From assembly GCA_002894685.1 (NCBI GenBank), contig NCRC01000020.1, forward strand, positions 1 to 63,158: a DNA stretch of 63,158 nt. The letters are read 5' to 3'. The stretch is from Salinivenus lutea. Its GTDB lineage: Bacteria; Bacteroidota; Rhodothermia; Rhodothermales; Salinibacteraceae. Under the pieces are notes generated by a model. The model saw nothing but the letters and a program-made list of their open reading frames with translations. It was not told where the DNA came from and did no database searches. Made by a program: the position numbers and the translations under genes. Within the stretch, counting starts at the first letter, position 1. The number at the start of each line of letters is the position of its first letter. Positions 55,921 to 63,158 of this stretch are shown here, in pieces.

Positions 55921-57054
55921 CTAGGGGCGGGTGTGGGTGCGCATGGGGCTGGTTCGCGTGTCGGTGCGCCGCCAGTCTACGCCCGCAAAGCGGTCGGCGA
56001 GCCAGTCGCGCAGGAGGGCCTCGGTGAGGGCTTCGGTTTCGTAGTGGCCGGGGTCTACGAGCGCCATGTCGGGCGTGCCGTCCCGGCCCAGCACGTCGAA
56101 GAACTCGTGGTACGTGACGTCGGCGGTTACGTAGGCGTCGGCCCCGGCGCTACGGGCCGTGCCGATAAAGTCGCTGCCGGCCCCGCCGCAGACGGCAACC
56201 CGCTCGACGGACGCGTCGTCGGCGCCGGCGTAGCGGAGGCTCTCGGCGTCCAGGCGGTCGGCCACGCGGTCGAGGAAGGCGGGAAGTGGTTCGGGGGCGG
56301 GGAGGTGCCCCAGGGCGCCCAGTCCGGCCCGGGTGTTTTTCTGGTGCACGGGGTACAGGTCGTAGGCAACCTCCTCGTAGGGATGGGCGGCCTCCAGCGC
56401 GCCGAGCACCGGGCCCAGGTTCCAGCGGGCGACCTCTACTTCCAGCTTCCGCTCGTCGGCGGATTCCACGTCGCCCCCGGCCGTGCCGATGTGCGGGTCC
56501 GTGTCGTCGCCGGGCTTGAAGAAGCCGGTGCCCGCCACGGAGAAGGCGCACGCCTCATAGTCCCCAATCCGGCCCGCGCCGGCGTCCGCCAGGGCCTCGC
56601 GCACGGCATCGAAGGCGCCCTCGGGAACGAACACCACGAGCTTGTAGAGGGTCTCCTCGAACCCGTCCAGAAACCCGACGTCGGTGAGGTCGAGCCGGTC
56701 GGCGAGGGCAAAGGACACCCCGTCGGGGGCCGCGTCGAGGTTGGTGTGGATGCTGTAGAGCCCGATCTCCGCCTCGGCGAAGCGGAGGGCCAGATTGGAC
56801 ACGTAGCTGTCGGCCGTCACGCCGTCGAGGGGACGGAAGAGGAGCGGGTGGTGGGTGACGACGAGGTCGGCGTCGTGCGTGCGGGCTTCTTCGAGCACCT
56901 GCGGGGTTGCGTCGAGGGCCAGCAGGGCCGTGTCGACCGAGCGGGCGGCGTCGCCCACCTGCAGGCCCACGTTGTCGTAGTCCTGCGCCGAGCCGGGCGG
57001 GGCCCAGGCTTCGAGGGCGTCGGCAATGTCGGCGATGGCGGGGGCGGAAGCCAT
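55921..57054 (-). CDS. Nif3-like dinuclear metal centre protein (DUF34)
   Basis: A 377-residue protein of the NIF3/YbgI-YqfO family. The first part has DYDNVGLQVGD and VTHHPLLFRPLDG with metal-binding His, then IHTNLDAAPDGVSFALADRL. A middle PII/CutA-like domain (about 140-250; LYKLVVFVPEGAFDAVREAL, HPYEEVAYDLYPV) is typical of the long YqfO type. The end VALVDPGHYETEAL supplies more metal ligands. Often annotated as GTP cyclohydrolase 1 type 2, but the true function is debated. ATG 57054 gives the standard start. The epimerase-like gene lies 31 bp upstream on the same strand. Confidence 0.9.
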   Translation of the reverse strand: MASAPAIADIADALEAWAPPGSAQDYDNVGLQVGDAARSVDTALLALDATPQVLEEARTHDADLVVTHHPLLFRPLDGVTADSYVSNLALRFAEAEIGLYSIHTNLDAAPDGVSFALADRLDLTDVGFLDGFEETLYKLVVFVPEGAFDAVREALADAGAGRIGDYEACAFSVAGTGFFKPGDDTDPHIGTAGGDVESADERKLEVEVARWNLGPVLGALEAAHPYEEVAYDLYPVHQKNTRAGLGALGHLPAPEPLPAFLDRVADRLDAESLRYAGADDASVERVAVCGGAGSDFIGTARSAGADAYVTADVTYHEFFDVLGRDGTPDMALVDPGHYETEALTEALLRDWLADRFAGVDWRRTDTRTSPMRTHTRP

Positions 57055-57085
57055 GGACAGGGAACAGGTTGGTGAAAGGGGAGGC

Positions 57086-58003
57086 TTACATCGATTCCAG
57101 GTACCGGAGGTTTGAGACGGTGTAGCGCCGGGGCGAGAGGCCGAAGTCCCGGAGGAAGGCGGACGCGTCGCCGGTGTTGCCCTCGACCAGCATCTCGAAC
57201 TGGGTGGGCGAAATGGGGAGGAGGCCCAGCCGGCCGACGGTGGAGACGCCCAGGCGGGCGAGGGGCAGGGGCACGTGCACCGTGGGCTTCGGCTCCAGTC
57301 CCGCGCCCCGGGCGATCCGATCAAGCACGTCGACGTAGGGCAGGCGGTCCGGCCCGGCGGCGACGTAGATCTGTTCGTGGGCGGCCTCGAGCGTGAGGGC
57401 CTGCACGAAGGCGTCGGCCACGTCGGTGGCGTGCACGGGCTGCAGCTCGTAGGTGCCGTCGCCGAAGACGGGGAGGAGGGGGAAGGGACGGATGAGGTCG
57501 CGCAGGAGGCGCGAGGAAAACTCGGGCCGGTCCGGGTCCGGGCGCCCGAAGAGAAGGGCGGGGCGGAAGATGGTCCAGTGCGCGAACGCGGCCCCCGAGA
57601 CGACCTGCTCCGCCTCCCACTTCGTCCGCTGGTAGGCCGTGCCGCCGGTCGGGCGGGCCCCGTTGGCACTCATGTGAACGAACCGGTCGACGCCGGCCTC
57701 CTGGGCCGCCGCGACCACGTGTTGCGTGCCCTCGACATGCAGCCGCTCGAAGGTGACGCCCTGGGCCGGCCGCTCGTCGATGATCCCCACGAGGTGGATG
57801 ACGGCGTCGCAGCCGTCGAGCGCGCCGGCGAACGAGGAGGGATCCGTCACGTCGCCCTGCACGGGCTCGATGGCGGGGTCCGCCACCGCCAGGTCGGCCG
57901 CCGATCCCCGCACCAGGCAGCGCGGGGTGTGGCCGCGGTCGAGCAGCGTGCGCAAGATGTAGGAGCCAACGTACCCGGAGGCTCCCGTGAGGAAGACGCG
58001 CAT
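57086..58003 (-). CDS. NAD(P)-binding epimerase/NmrA-like protein (complex I 39-kDa-like)
   Basis: Extended short-chain dehydrogenase fold of 305 residues. The NAD(P)-binding loop is FLTGASGYVGSYILR, followed by DVTDPSSFAGALDGCDAVIHLVGII and YQRTKWEAEQVV. The catalytic Tyr-x-x-x-Lys is present as YQRTK, but the upstream Ser lies in MSANGA, as in the atypical NDUFA9-like group, whose members often have structural or redox-sensing roles. The C-terminal helix region ends VSNLRYLESM. It lies between pfkA and the Nif3-like gene in one orientation and is probably cotranscribed with both (21 and 31 bp gaps). Confidence 0.85.
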   Translation of the reverse strand: MRVFLTGASGYVGSYILRTLLDRGHTPRCLVRGSAADLAVADPAIEPVQGDVTDPSSFAGALDGCDAVIHLVGIIDERPAQGVTFERLHVEGTQHVVAAAQEAGVDRFVHMSANGARPTGGTAYQRTKWEAEQVVSGAAFAHWTIFRPALLFGRPDPDRPEFSSRLLRDLIRPFPLLPVFGDGTYELQPVHATDVADAFVQALTLEAAHEQIYVAAGPDRLPYVDVLDRIARGAGLEPKPTVHVPLPLARLGVSTVGRLGLLPISPTQFEMLVEGNTGDASAFLRDFGLSPRRYTVSNLRYLESM

Positions 58004-58024
58004 GGGGGAGAGGGACAGGAGTGG

Positions 58025-59149
58025 TTATTCGGCCGACGAGGGGGCCGTCTCCACCTCGCGGTCGAAGTCGGAGACGCCCAACGAGGTTCCGACCTGCCGG
58101 GCCGCCTGGATGAGCGGGTCGTCGAGCGGCACGGTCCGAATGTTGTCCGCGACGTCGGACAGGGGAACCTGGGTGAATGTATTTCCCTGCAGGGCCACCA
58201 TCACATCGTAGTGCTGTTCGGCGACGAGGGTGGCGGCGCGCGTCCCGAAAATGGTGGCGAGGTTGCGGTCGTACGAGGTGGGGGTGCCGCCGCGCTGCAT
58301 GTGGCCGAGGATGGTGGTGCGCACCTCACTGTTGATTTCGTCCTTGAGTTGCTCCGCCAGCACGCGCCCGATGCCGCCCAGGCGCACGGGGTCGGTGCTC
58401 GCCTCGATGCGCTCGCGCACGGCCCGTTCGCCCCCAATTGGCTTGGCCCCTTCCGCGATGGCGATGATGGTGAAGCGCTGGCCGCCCTGCTCGCGCTCCT
58501 CGCACACCTCCGCGACGGCCTCCACGTCGTACTCAACCTCAGGAATCAGAATGACGTCCGCGCCGCTGGCCGTTCCGGCGTGTAGGGCAATCCAGCCCGA
58601 GTAGCGGCCCATGGTCTCCACGATCATCACGCGGTGGTGGCTCTGGGCCGTGGTGTGAATGCGGTCGATGGCCTCCGTGGCGATGGACACCGCGGTGTCG
58701 AAGCCGAAGGTGCGGTCGGTGCCCACCAGGTCGTTGTCGATGGTCTTGGGCACGCCCACGATGTTGAGGCCGAGGTCCGAGAGGCGGTTGGCGATGGACA
58801 TCGTGCCGTCGCCCCCAATGGCCACCAGGGCGTCGAGGTCGAGGTCGCGGTACGTCTTGACGGCCTTGGCGGAGACGTCGGCGCCGCCGCTGGGGTGGTA
58901 GTTGAAGGGGTTGGCCTTGTTGCTGGCGCCCAGGATGGTGCCGCCCCGCGTGAGAATGCCGCTGACGTCCTGGTACGAGAGGGACTGAATGTTGCGGGAG
59001 ATGAGGCCGTGGTAGCCGTCGCGGATGCCCACGACCTCGGAGTTGTGCTGCAGGATGAGGGTTTTCGTGACGGCACGGAGCGCGGCGTTGAGGCCGGGGC
59101 AGTCGCCCCCGCCGGTGAGAACGCCGACGCGCATCGGGTGGGAAGGCAT
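58025..59149 (-). CDS. pfkA: 6-phosphofructokinase
   Basis: Glycolytic kinase that phosphorylates fructose 6-phosphate. The 374-residue protein has GVLTGGGDCPGLNAALRAV, the phosphate-donor loop AIGGDGTMSIA (Gly115, equal to E. coli Gly104), the catalytic PKTIDNDLVGTDRTFGFDT (Lys135, E. coli position 124), METMGR-like VETMGRYSGW and ILGHMQRGGTPTSYDR. Gly104 indicates ATP as donor, while Lys124 is more common in pyrophosphate-dependent enzymes; the mixed pair is known from ATP enzymes of actinobacteria. ATG 59149 is preferred, 59134 possible. It is the first of three same-strand genes. Confidence 0.92.
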   Translation of the reverse strand: MPSHPMRVGVLTGGGDCPGLNAALRAVTKTLILQHNSEVVGIRDGYHGLISRNIQSLSYQDVSGILTRGGTILGASNKANPFNYHPSGGADVSAKAVKTYRDLDLDALVAIGGDGTMSIANRLSDLGLNIVGVPKTIDNDLVGTDRTFGFDTAVSIATEAIDRIHTTAQSHHRVMIVETMGRYSGWIALHAGTASGADVILIPEVEYDVEAVAEVCEEREQGGQRFTIIAIAEGAKPIGGERAVRERIEASTDPVRLGGIGRVLAEQLKDEINSEVRTTILGHMQRGGTPTSYDRNLATIFGTRAATLVAEQHYDVMVALQGNTFTQVPLSDVADNIRTVPLDDPLIQAARQVGTSLGVSDFDREVETAPSSAE

Positions 59150-59432
59150 GCAGAGAGGCGAGACGATCAGGGGAAAACAGAGGGTGTTATAATGACCACT
59201 GGGAAACTGCTCTGCAAGGCATTCGGGCGGCCTCATCCGAAAACTCCGTGTGGTGTCGACGTCGTCGGCCGGGCTGTAGGGGACGAGGAGACGGCGACGG
59301 TCGGTCGAACGTCCGGGATCGGACGAGCAGAAAGGATGATGACCGTCGTCGATCCGGGCTGTACTCTCTGGTCTCCAGTCCCCTCGGCGGAGGCCCCGCC
59401 GGTTCCCTCCCTTGCCCCGGTCCGTTTGTGCC

Positions 59433-60449
59433 ATGTCGCCGCTCGTCAGTGTCGTTCTGCCAGTCTTCAACGAAGAACAACGGGTCGGGGCTGCCGTCCG
59501 CAGCATTCTTGCCCAGTCGTTTCCCAACTTCGAGCTCCTCGTCGTAGACGACGGCTCGACGGATGCGACCCCGGCCCGGCTGGCAGAGATTCGCGATCCT
59601 CGGCTCCACGTCCTCCGGCTCGACCCCAACGGGGGGCGGGCGGCGGCCAAGAACCACGCGCTGGACCGGGCGCGGGGCACGTACGTGGCGTTCATGGATG
59701 GCGACGACGAGGCGGTCCCGCACCGGTTGGACGTGCAGGTGGCCTTCCTGGAGGCCCACCCAGACGTCGACATTCTCGGGTCGGCGCTCCGCACGATGGG
59801 CGGTCCCCGATCCGAGGTGTGGCGCCCGCGCCCCGACCACCCGCACATTCAGGCCGAGTTTTTGATCAGTTGTGCCGTCTACGGGGCCACCGCCATGGTG
59901 CGCCGAGCGTTTCTGGAGCAGCACGCGATTCGGTTCGTCCCCGGGCACTACGTTGAGGACTACGAGATGTGGACCCAGGTCCTCCACACGGCCCGGTTTG
60001 CCAACCAGCCCGACGTGCTCCTGAATCACCACTTTGTGCCGGAAGACCGGGAAGAGGACACCCGCGCCAAGCAGGAGGCCATCGCCCCCGTGTCACTGGC
60101 GCAGCTTCGGGGCATGGGCCTCGCCCCCACGGCCCGGCAGCAACAACTGCACTCGGCGCTCTGCCGCCCCGCCGGGTACCACCTGGAATCGGACGCAGAC
60201 GTGCACGACTGCATTGAATGGGTCGACACGCTGACGGCGCAAAACCGAGCGCAGGGGGGGTACGACGACGCGGCCCTCGCCGATGTGCTCGACCAGCGGA
60301 TGGTCGAAATTCTGGCCCCCGTGCCGGGCCACCGCCGCGCCCTCGCCCGCCGGGTGGTCGACAGCCCGTTCGTGCGGCGTCGACTGCGACACAGCGTGCA
60401 GGTGCGGGCCCGCGACACGTGGACCCGGATGCGGCGCGCCCTGCGATAG
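59433..60449 (+). CDS. Family 2 glycosyltransferase
   Basis: GT-A fold glycosyltransferase of 338 residues. The N-terminal 210 residues show SVVLPVFNEEQRVGAAVRSILAQSFPNFELLVVDDGSTDAT, then GRAAAKNHALDRARGTYVAFMDGDDE with the DxD-like DGDD, and a later acceptor-site VEDYEMW. There is no membrane segment. The C-terminal 100 residues are basic and helical, without a known domain, possibly for membrane contact. Sugar donor and acceptor cannot be told. It stands alone, divergent from pfkA over a 283-bp gap that contains the extended -10-like TGTTATAAT at 59185-59193. Confidence 0.88.
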   Translation: MSPLVSVVLPVFNEEQRVGAAVRSILAQSFPNFELLVVDDGSTDATPARLAEIRDPRLHVLRLDPNGGRAAAKNHALDRARGTYVAFMDGDDEAVPHRLDVQVAFLEAHPDVDILGSALRTMGGPRSEVWRPRPDHPHIQAEFLISCAVYGATAMVRRAFLEQHAIRFVPGHYVEDYEMWTQVLHTARFANQPDVLLNHHFVPEDREEDTRAKQEAIAPVSLAQLRGMGLAPTARQQQLHSALCRPAGYHLESDADVHDCIEWVDTLTAQNRAQGGYDDAALADVLDQRMVEILAPVPGHRRALARRVVDSPFVRRRLRHSVQVRARDTWTRMRRALR

Positions 60450-60474
60450 GGCCCGGGCGCGTCCGCCGCAGGGG

Positions 60475-61101
60475 TTAAAACGACACCGACAGCGCGGCGC
60501 CCGTGGGGGCCACGTGAACGGAGAGGGCCGCCGTCGCATCGAGCAGGGACGAGAGGCGCGCCCGCGAGGCCAGGAGGGCGATGCCGTCCAGCACAAAGAG
60601 GCCGACGCCCTGCAGGATGAGGGCGCTCCCGAACCCCCGCCAGCGGGCTGCCGCATCGAGGCCCCGGTAGCCCGCCGCGAGCATGGTGCCGCCGACGGCG
60701 GAGTACGCCACGTTCAGGCCCAGGTTGAAGAGCAGGATGTCGTGAAACTGACGCTCCGCCGCGAGGGCGGCCGCCGGGTCCGTGCGGGCGGTGTCGGCGG
60801 CAGTCGCGAGGCCGACCGCCGCGATGCCGATGTTAACGGCGCCCCACCCGGCCGACATGGCCCCGGCGTTCCACCGCGCCGCGGACGCCCCGGTGCGGGA
60901 CGAGGCCCCGACCAGGGCGAGCCCGCCGAGCACGTTGGCCCCGCCCCAGGCCGCTACGCGCCACAGGTGGCCCCGCTGGGCCGAATGCAAATCCGTGGAG
61001 AGGGCTTGCACGGCGTCCAACGACTGGGCGACGGCATCGACGGTGCCGAGGAGGCACAGTGCGGCGACGAGGAGGGAGGGGACACCCCAGCGGAGAAGCA
61101 T
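60475..61101 (-). CDS. Membrane protein with signal peptide, unknown function
   Basis: A 208-residue Ala/Gly-rich protein. The N-terminus WGVPSLLVAALCLLGTVDAVAQ is a typical signal peptide. Four further hydrophobic segments follow (WRVAAWGGANVLGGLALVG, WGAVNIGIAAVGLA, LLFNLGLNVAYSAVGGTMLAAG, GSALILQGVGLFVLDGIALLA), with WNAGAMSAGWGAVNIG a recognisable recurring pattern. It ends PTGAALSVSF. Similar proteins occur across Bacteroidota without assigned function. It lies 31 bp downstream of nadA on the same strand. Confidence 0.6.
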   Translation of the reverse strand: MLLRWGVPSLLVAALCLLGTVDAVAQSLDAVQALSTDLHSAQRGHLWRVAAWGGANVLGGLALVGASSRTGASAARWNAGAMSAGWGAVNIGIAAVGLATAADTARTDPAAALAAERQFHDILLFNLGLNVAYSAVGGTMLAAGYRGLDAAARWRGFGSALILQGVGLFVLDGIALLASRARLSSLLDATAALSVHVAPTGAALSVSF

Positions 61102-61132
61102 GGCGCAGAAGGGAAGGGAAAAGAAGGGGGCG

Positions 61133-62215
61133 CTATCCAATCTCCAGCATTCGTTCAACGGCCGCGAGGGCCCGCCGCCGCGTGTCCTCGGCGACATCAA
61201 TCTCGTACTGCCCCGCCGCCAGGTTGCGCCGGGTGTCCTGGAGCGTAATCTGATTCATGTGGGGGCATCGCTGCCAGCACATGCGCAGCAGGTTTTTGTC
61301 CGGGTTCTCGCCCAGGATGTTGTCGCCCATCGAGCACTCGGTAAGCAAAAGATAGCTCTCCGCGTCGGTGTTCTCGACGTAATCGATCATCGACGAGGTG
61401 CTGCCCGAGTGGTCGGCCGCCTCCACAACCTCGGGGCTGCACTCGGGATGGGCGAGCACCACCGTGTCGGGGTGCTCCTGGCGGGCCTGCTCGATGTCCT
61501 CCACCTGAAACATATCGTGGACGACGCAGCGGCCCTCCCACCCGATCAGGTCGGGATCGCTCGGCGCGCCGTCGCCCCCCGCCGGCGCGGCCTCCGCGTC
61601 CTTGCGTTGCCGCTTCTGGGGAAAGAGGATGTCCTTGTCGGTCTGCTGCGCCACGTTCTTCGCCAGGTACTCGTCCGGAATGAAGATGACGCTGTCCGAG
61701 TCGAGCGACTCGACGACGGCGGCGGCGTTGCTGGAGGTGCAGCAGATGTCGCTCTCGGCCTTCACGTCGGCGTAGGTGTTCACGTAGGTCACGACCGGGA
61801 CGCCGGGGTAGCGCTCGCGCAGCTTTCGCACGTCCGCCGCGCTGATGCTTTCGGCCAGGGAGCACCCGGCCTCCTCAGCGGGCAGGAGAACCGTCTTGTT
61901 CGGGTTCAGGATCTTGGCCGTCTCGGCCATGAAGCGGACGCCGCAGAAGACGATCGTGTCGGCTTCGGCCTCGGCCGCCCGCCGGCTCAGCTCCAGCGAC
62001 GAGCCGGTATAGTCGGGGATTGTATGGAAGAGGGCCGGCTCCATGTAGTTGTGGCCCAGGATGACGGCGTCCTGCTCCTGTTTTAGCTGGTTGATCTCTG
62101 CGGCTAGCTCGGCTTTCTCCTGCAGCTCGCGGTCGCTGGGCCGGTCTTCCAGTCGTTCGGCCAGCACGTCGCGCAGGGCGGCGGGAGTGGTGAGGCGGGC
62201 GGTCTCGTGTCGCAT
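61133..62215 (-). CDS. nadA: Quinolinate synthase A
   Basis: [4Fe-4S] enzyme that condenses iminoaspartate with dihydroxyacetone phosphate to quinolinate in de novo NAD synthesis. The three cluster Cys are in PAEEAGCSLAES (Cys118), the CCTSSNAA region with AHPECSPEV, and NLLRMCWQRCPHM. AVILGHNYMEPAL starts the first of three repeated domains. The 360-residue protein has a hydrophilic insert of about 28 residues (PQKRQRKDAEAAPAGGDG and following) before GRCVVHDMF. nadC lies 46 bp upstream in the same operon; nadB is not in the window. Confidence 0.95.
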   Translation of the reverse strand: MRHETARLTTPAALRDVLAERLEDRPSDRELQEKAELAAEINQLKQEQDAVILGHNYMEPALFHTIPDYTGSSLELSRRAAEAEADTIVFCGVRFMAETAKILNPNKTVLLPAEEAGCSLAESISAADVRKLRERYPGVPVVTYVNTYADVKAESDICCTSSNAAAVVESLDSDSVIFIPDEYLAKNVAQQTDKDILFPQKRQRKDAEAAPAGGDGAPSDPDLIGWEGRCVVHDMFQVEDIEQARQEHPDTVVLAHPECSPEVVEAADHSGSTSSMIDYVENTDAESYLLLTECSMGDNILGENPDKNLLRMCWQRCPHMNQITLQDTRRNLAAGQYEIDVAEDTRRRALAAVERMLEIG

Positions 62216-62261
62216 TGGGAGGGAAGAAAGGATCGGTCGGGGGGAGTGCGAGGCGGGACGG

Positions 62262-63158
62262 TCAGTCGGTGCGGAGGCTGAGGTCCAGGGCGGCGGCCGA
62301 GTGCGTGAGGGCGCCCACCGAGATGCGGTCGACGCCCGTCTCCGCCACCGCGGGCAGAGTGTCGAGGGTGATGCCGCCGGAGGCCTCCAGGGCGACGGCA
62401 TCGGGGGCGCGCGCCACGGCCGTCCGGATCGTGGGCACGTCCATGTTGTCGAGAAGCACAATGTCGGGGGCGTGGGGGCAGGCCGCGTCAAGTTCATCGA
62501 GGGACGTCACCTCAATCTCAATGGGGTACTGGTCCCCATGCGTGTCGCGGGCCTGTTGGAGGGCCGCGGCGACCCCGCCCGCCGCGTCGATGTGATTCTC
62601 TTTGATCAGCACCATGTCGAAGAGGCCCATCCGATGGTTGGTGCCGCCGCCCTGCCGCACGGCGTACTTGTTGGGCCGGCGCAGGCCGGGCACGGTCTTT
62701 CGGGTGTCGAGGATGGCGGCGTCGGTGTGGGCCACGGCCTCTACGTACTGGCGGGTGAGGGTGGCGATGCCCGACAGGTGGCCCAGCAGATTCAGGGCGG
62801 GGCGCTCGGCGGTGAGGAGGCTCCGCCCCGGGCCCTCGAGGGTGGCCACGAGGTCGCCGGCGGAGACGACGGCGCCGTCCGTGCGATGGGCCGTCACGGT
62901 GAGGTCCGCGTCCACCAGCCAGCAGAGGGCCCGGGCGAGGGGAAGGCCCGCGACGACGCCGTCCGCTTTGGCAATCAGCCGTCCCCGCAGGCGGGCCGCG
63001 GCGGGGACCGTGGCCGCACTCGTCACGTCGCTCCGGGCGAGGGGCCTGTCCACCGGAGGCCACGTGCCCGCGGAAGAGCCGTCCTCGGCCAGGCACTGCC
63101 GCAGGAGCGTGGCGACGGTGGGGTGTTGAAGGCTGGGCGGAAGGCCGGGGGCGGGAAA
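62262..63158 (-). CDS. nadC: Nicotinate-nucleotide pyrophosphorylase (carboxylating), 5' end outside window
   Basis: Converts quinolinate and PRPP to nicotinate mononucleotide, using the product of NadA. Conserved parts: ADGVVAGLPLA, ERPALNLLGHLSGIATLTRQYV, LDTRKTVPGLRRPNKYAVRQGGG, NHRMGLFDMVLIKENHI, IEIEVTSLDEL and LEASGGITLDTL. A GTG at 63053 could be read as a start, but the frame stays open to the window edge and encodes PSLQHPTVATLLRQCLAEDG, which resembles the N-terminal helix of NadC, so the true start is probably beyond 63158. The gene is therefore partial here. Operon order is nadC then nadA. Confidence 0.93.
   Translation of the reverse strand, partial: FPAPGLPPSLQHPTVATLLRQCLAEDGSSAGTWPPVDRPLARSDVTSAATVPAAARLRGRLIAKADGVVAGLPLARALCWLVDADLTVTAHRTDGAVVSAGDLVATLEGPGRSLLTAERPALNLLGHLSGIATLTRQYVEAVAHTDAAILDTRKTVPGLRRPNKYAVRQGGGTNHRMGLFDMVLIKENHIDAAGGVAAALQQARDTHGDQYPIEIEVTSLDELDAACPHAPDIVLLDNMDVPTIRTAVARAPDAVALEASGGITLDTLPAVAETGVDRISVGALTHSAAALDLSLRTD

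Noticed and set aside
59185-59193. TGTTATAAT as a strong promoter for the glycosyltransferase
   Set aside because: A good extended -10 match, but there is no -35 and it is 240 bp from the gene; it is AT-rich chance sequence or a pfkA promoter on the other strand. Noted in the gene entry only.

Overview
The window looks like chromosomal DNA of an extremely halophilic member of the Rhodothermia (Bacteroidota/Rhodothermota), most likely Salinibacter or a close relative. The reasons are high GC, markedly acidic proteins, secreted proteins with C-terminal type IX secretion (Por-type) sorting tails, two Bacteroidota-like TAnnTTTG promoter elements, and a photoactive yellow protein (PYP) gene, a photoreceptor known from Salinibacter ruber. 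I see no insertion sequences, phage genes, CRISPR arrays or tRNAs. The content is mainly housekeeping, arranged as short operons of mixed orientation.

Layout. 0.1-5.3 kb: FKBP isomerase, serC, and the three-subunit proton-translocating transhydrogenase pntAA-pntAB-pntB, with a 7-bp tandem repeat between pntAB and pntB. 5.3-8.4 kb: a TesA-like SGNH lipoprotein divergent from a YbbA/LolD-type ATPase, then a phosphohexomutase. 8.6-14.1 kb: an outer-membrane barrel and two secreted proteases; the second has an abrupt low-GC C-terminal segment and a Glu in place of the usual catalytic His. 14.1-20.3 kb: gyrA, a glycerophosphodiesterase, and otsA-otsB for trehalose. 20.3-27 kb: a Nudix hydrolase, Hsp20, fumarylacetoacetase with an unknown partner, a TPR lipoprotein, and a cystathionine gamma-synthase/lyase.

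27.0-32.2 kb holds the most interesting locus, a five-gene minus-strand operon. In transcription order it encodes a coiled-coil protein with a chromophore-less PYP-like PAS domain, PYP itself, a p-coumarate:CoA ligase, a tyrosine ammonia-lyase carrying the His-Leu selectivity pair, and a DUF427 protein. The ligase and lyase would make the p-coumaroyl thioester that PYP binds through Cys. The first gene is a plausible but apparently undescribed partner or effector of the light sensor.

32.3-45.5 kb: a second phosphohexomutase, heme A/O synthesis (ctaA, ctaB), an ABC-2 exporter, rlmN, a HerA-type ATPase, an exported methyltransferase, and an acyl-CoA synthetase-GNAT fusion. 45.6-47.8 kb: groES-groEL under a CIRCE-like operator. 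47.9-55.8 kb: membrane proteins, mutY, an Omp85 protein, rsmE, an ADP-ribose-type Nudix hydrolase, secG, the RNase P RNA gene, and a coiled-coil DUF164 protein. 55.9-63.2 kb: a Nif3-like protein, an NAD(P)-binding epimerase-like protein, pfkA, a family 2 glycosyltransferase, a membrane protein, nadA and the 3' part of nadC, which runs off the window end.
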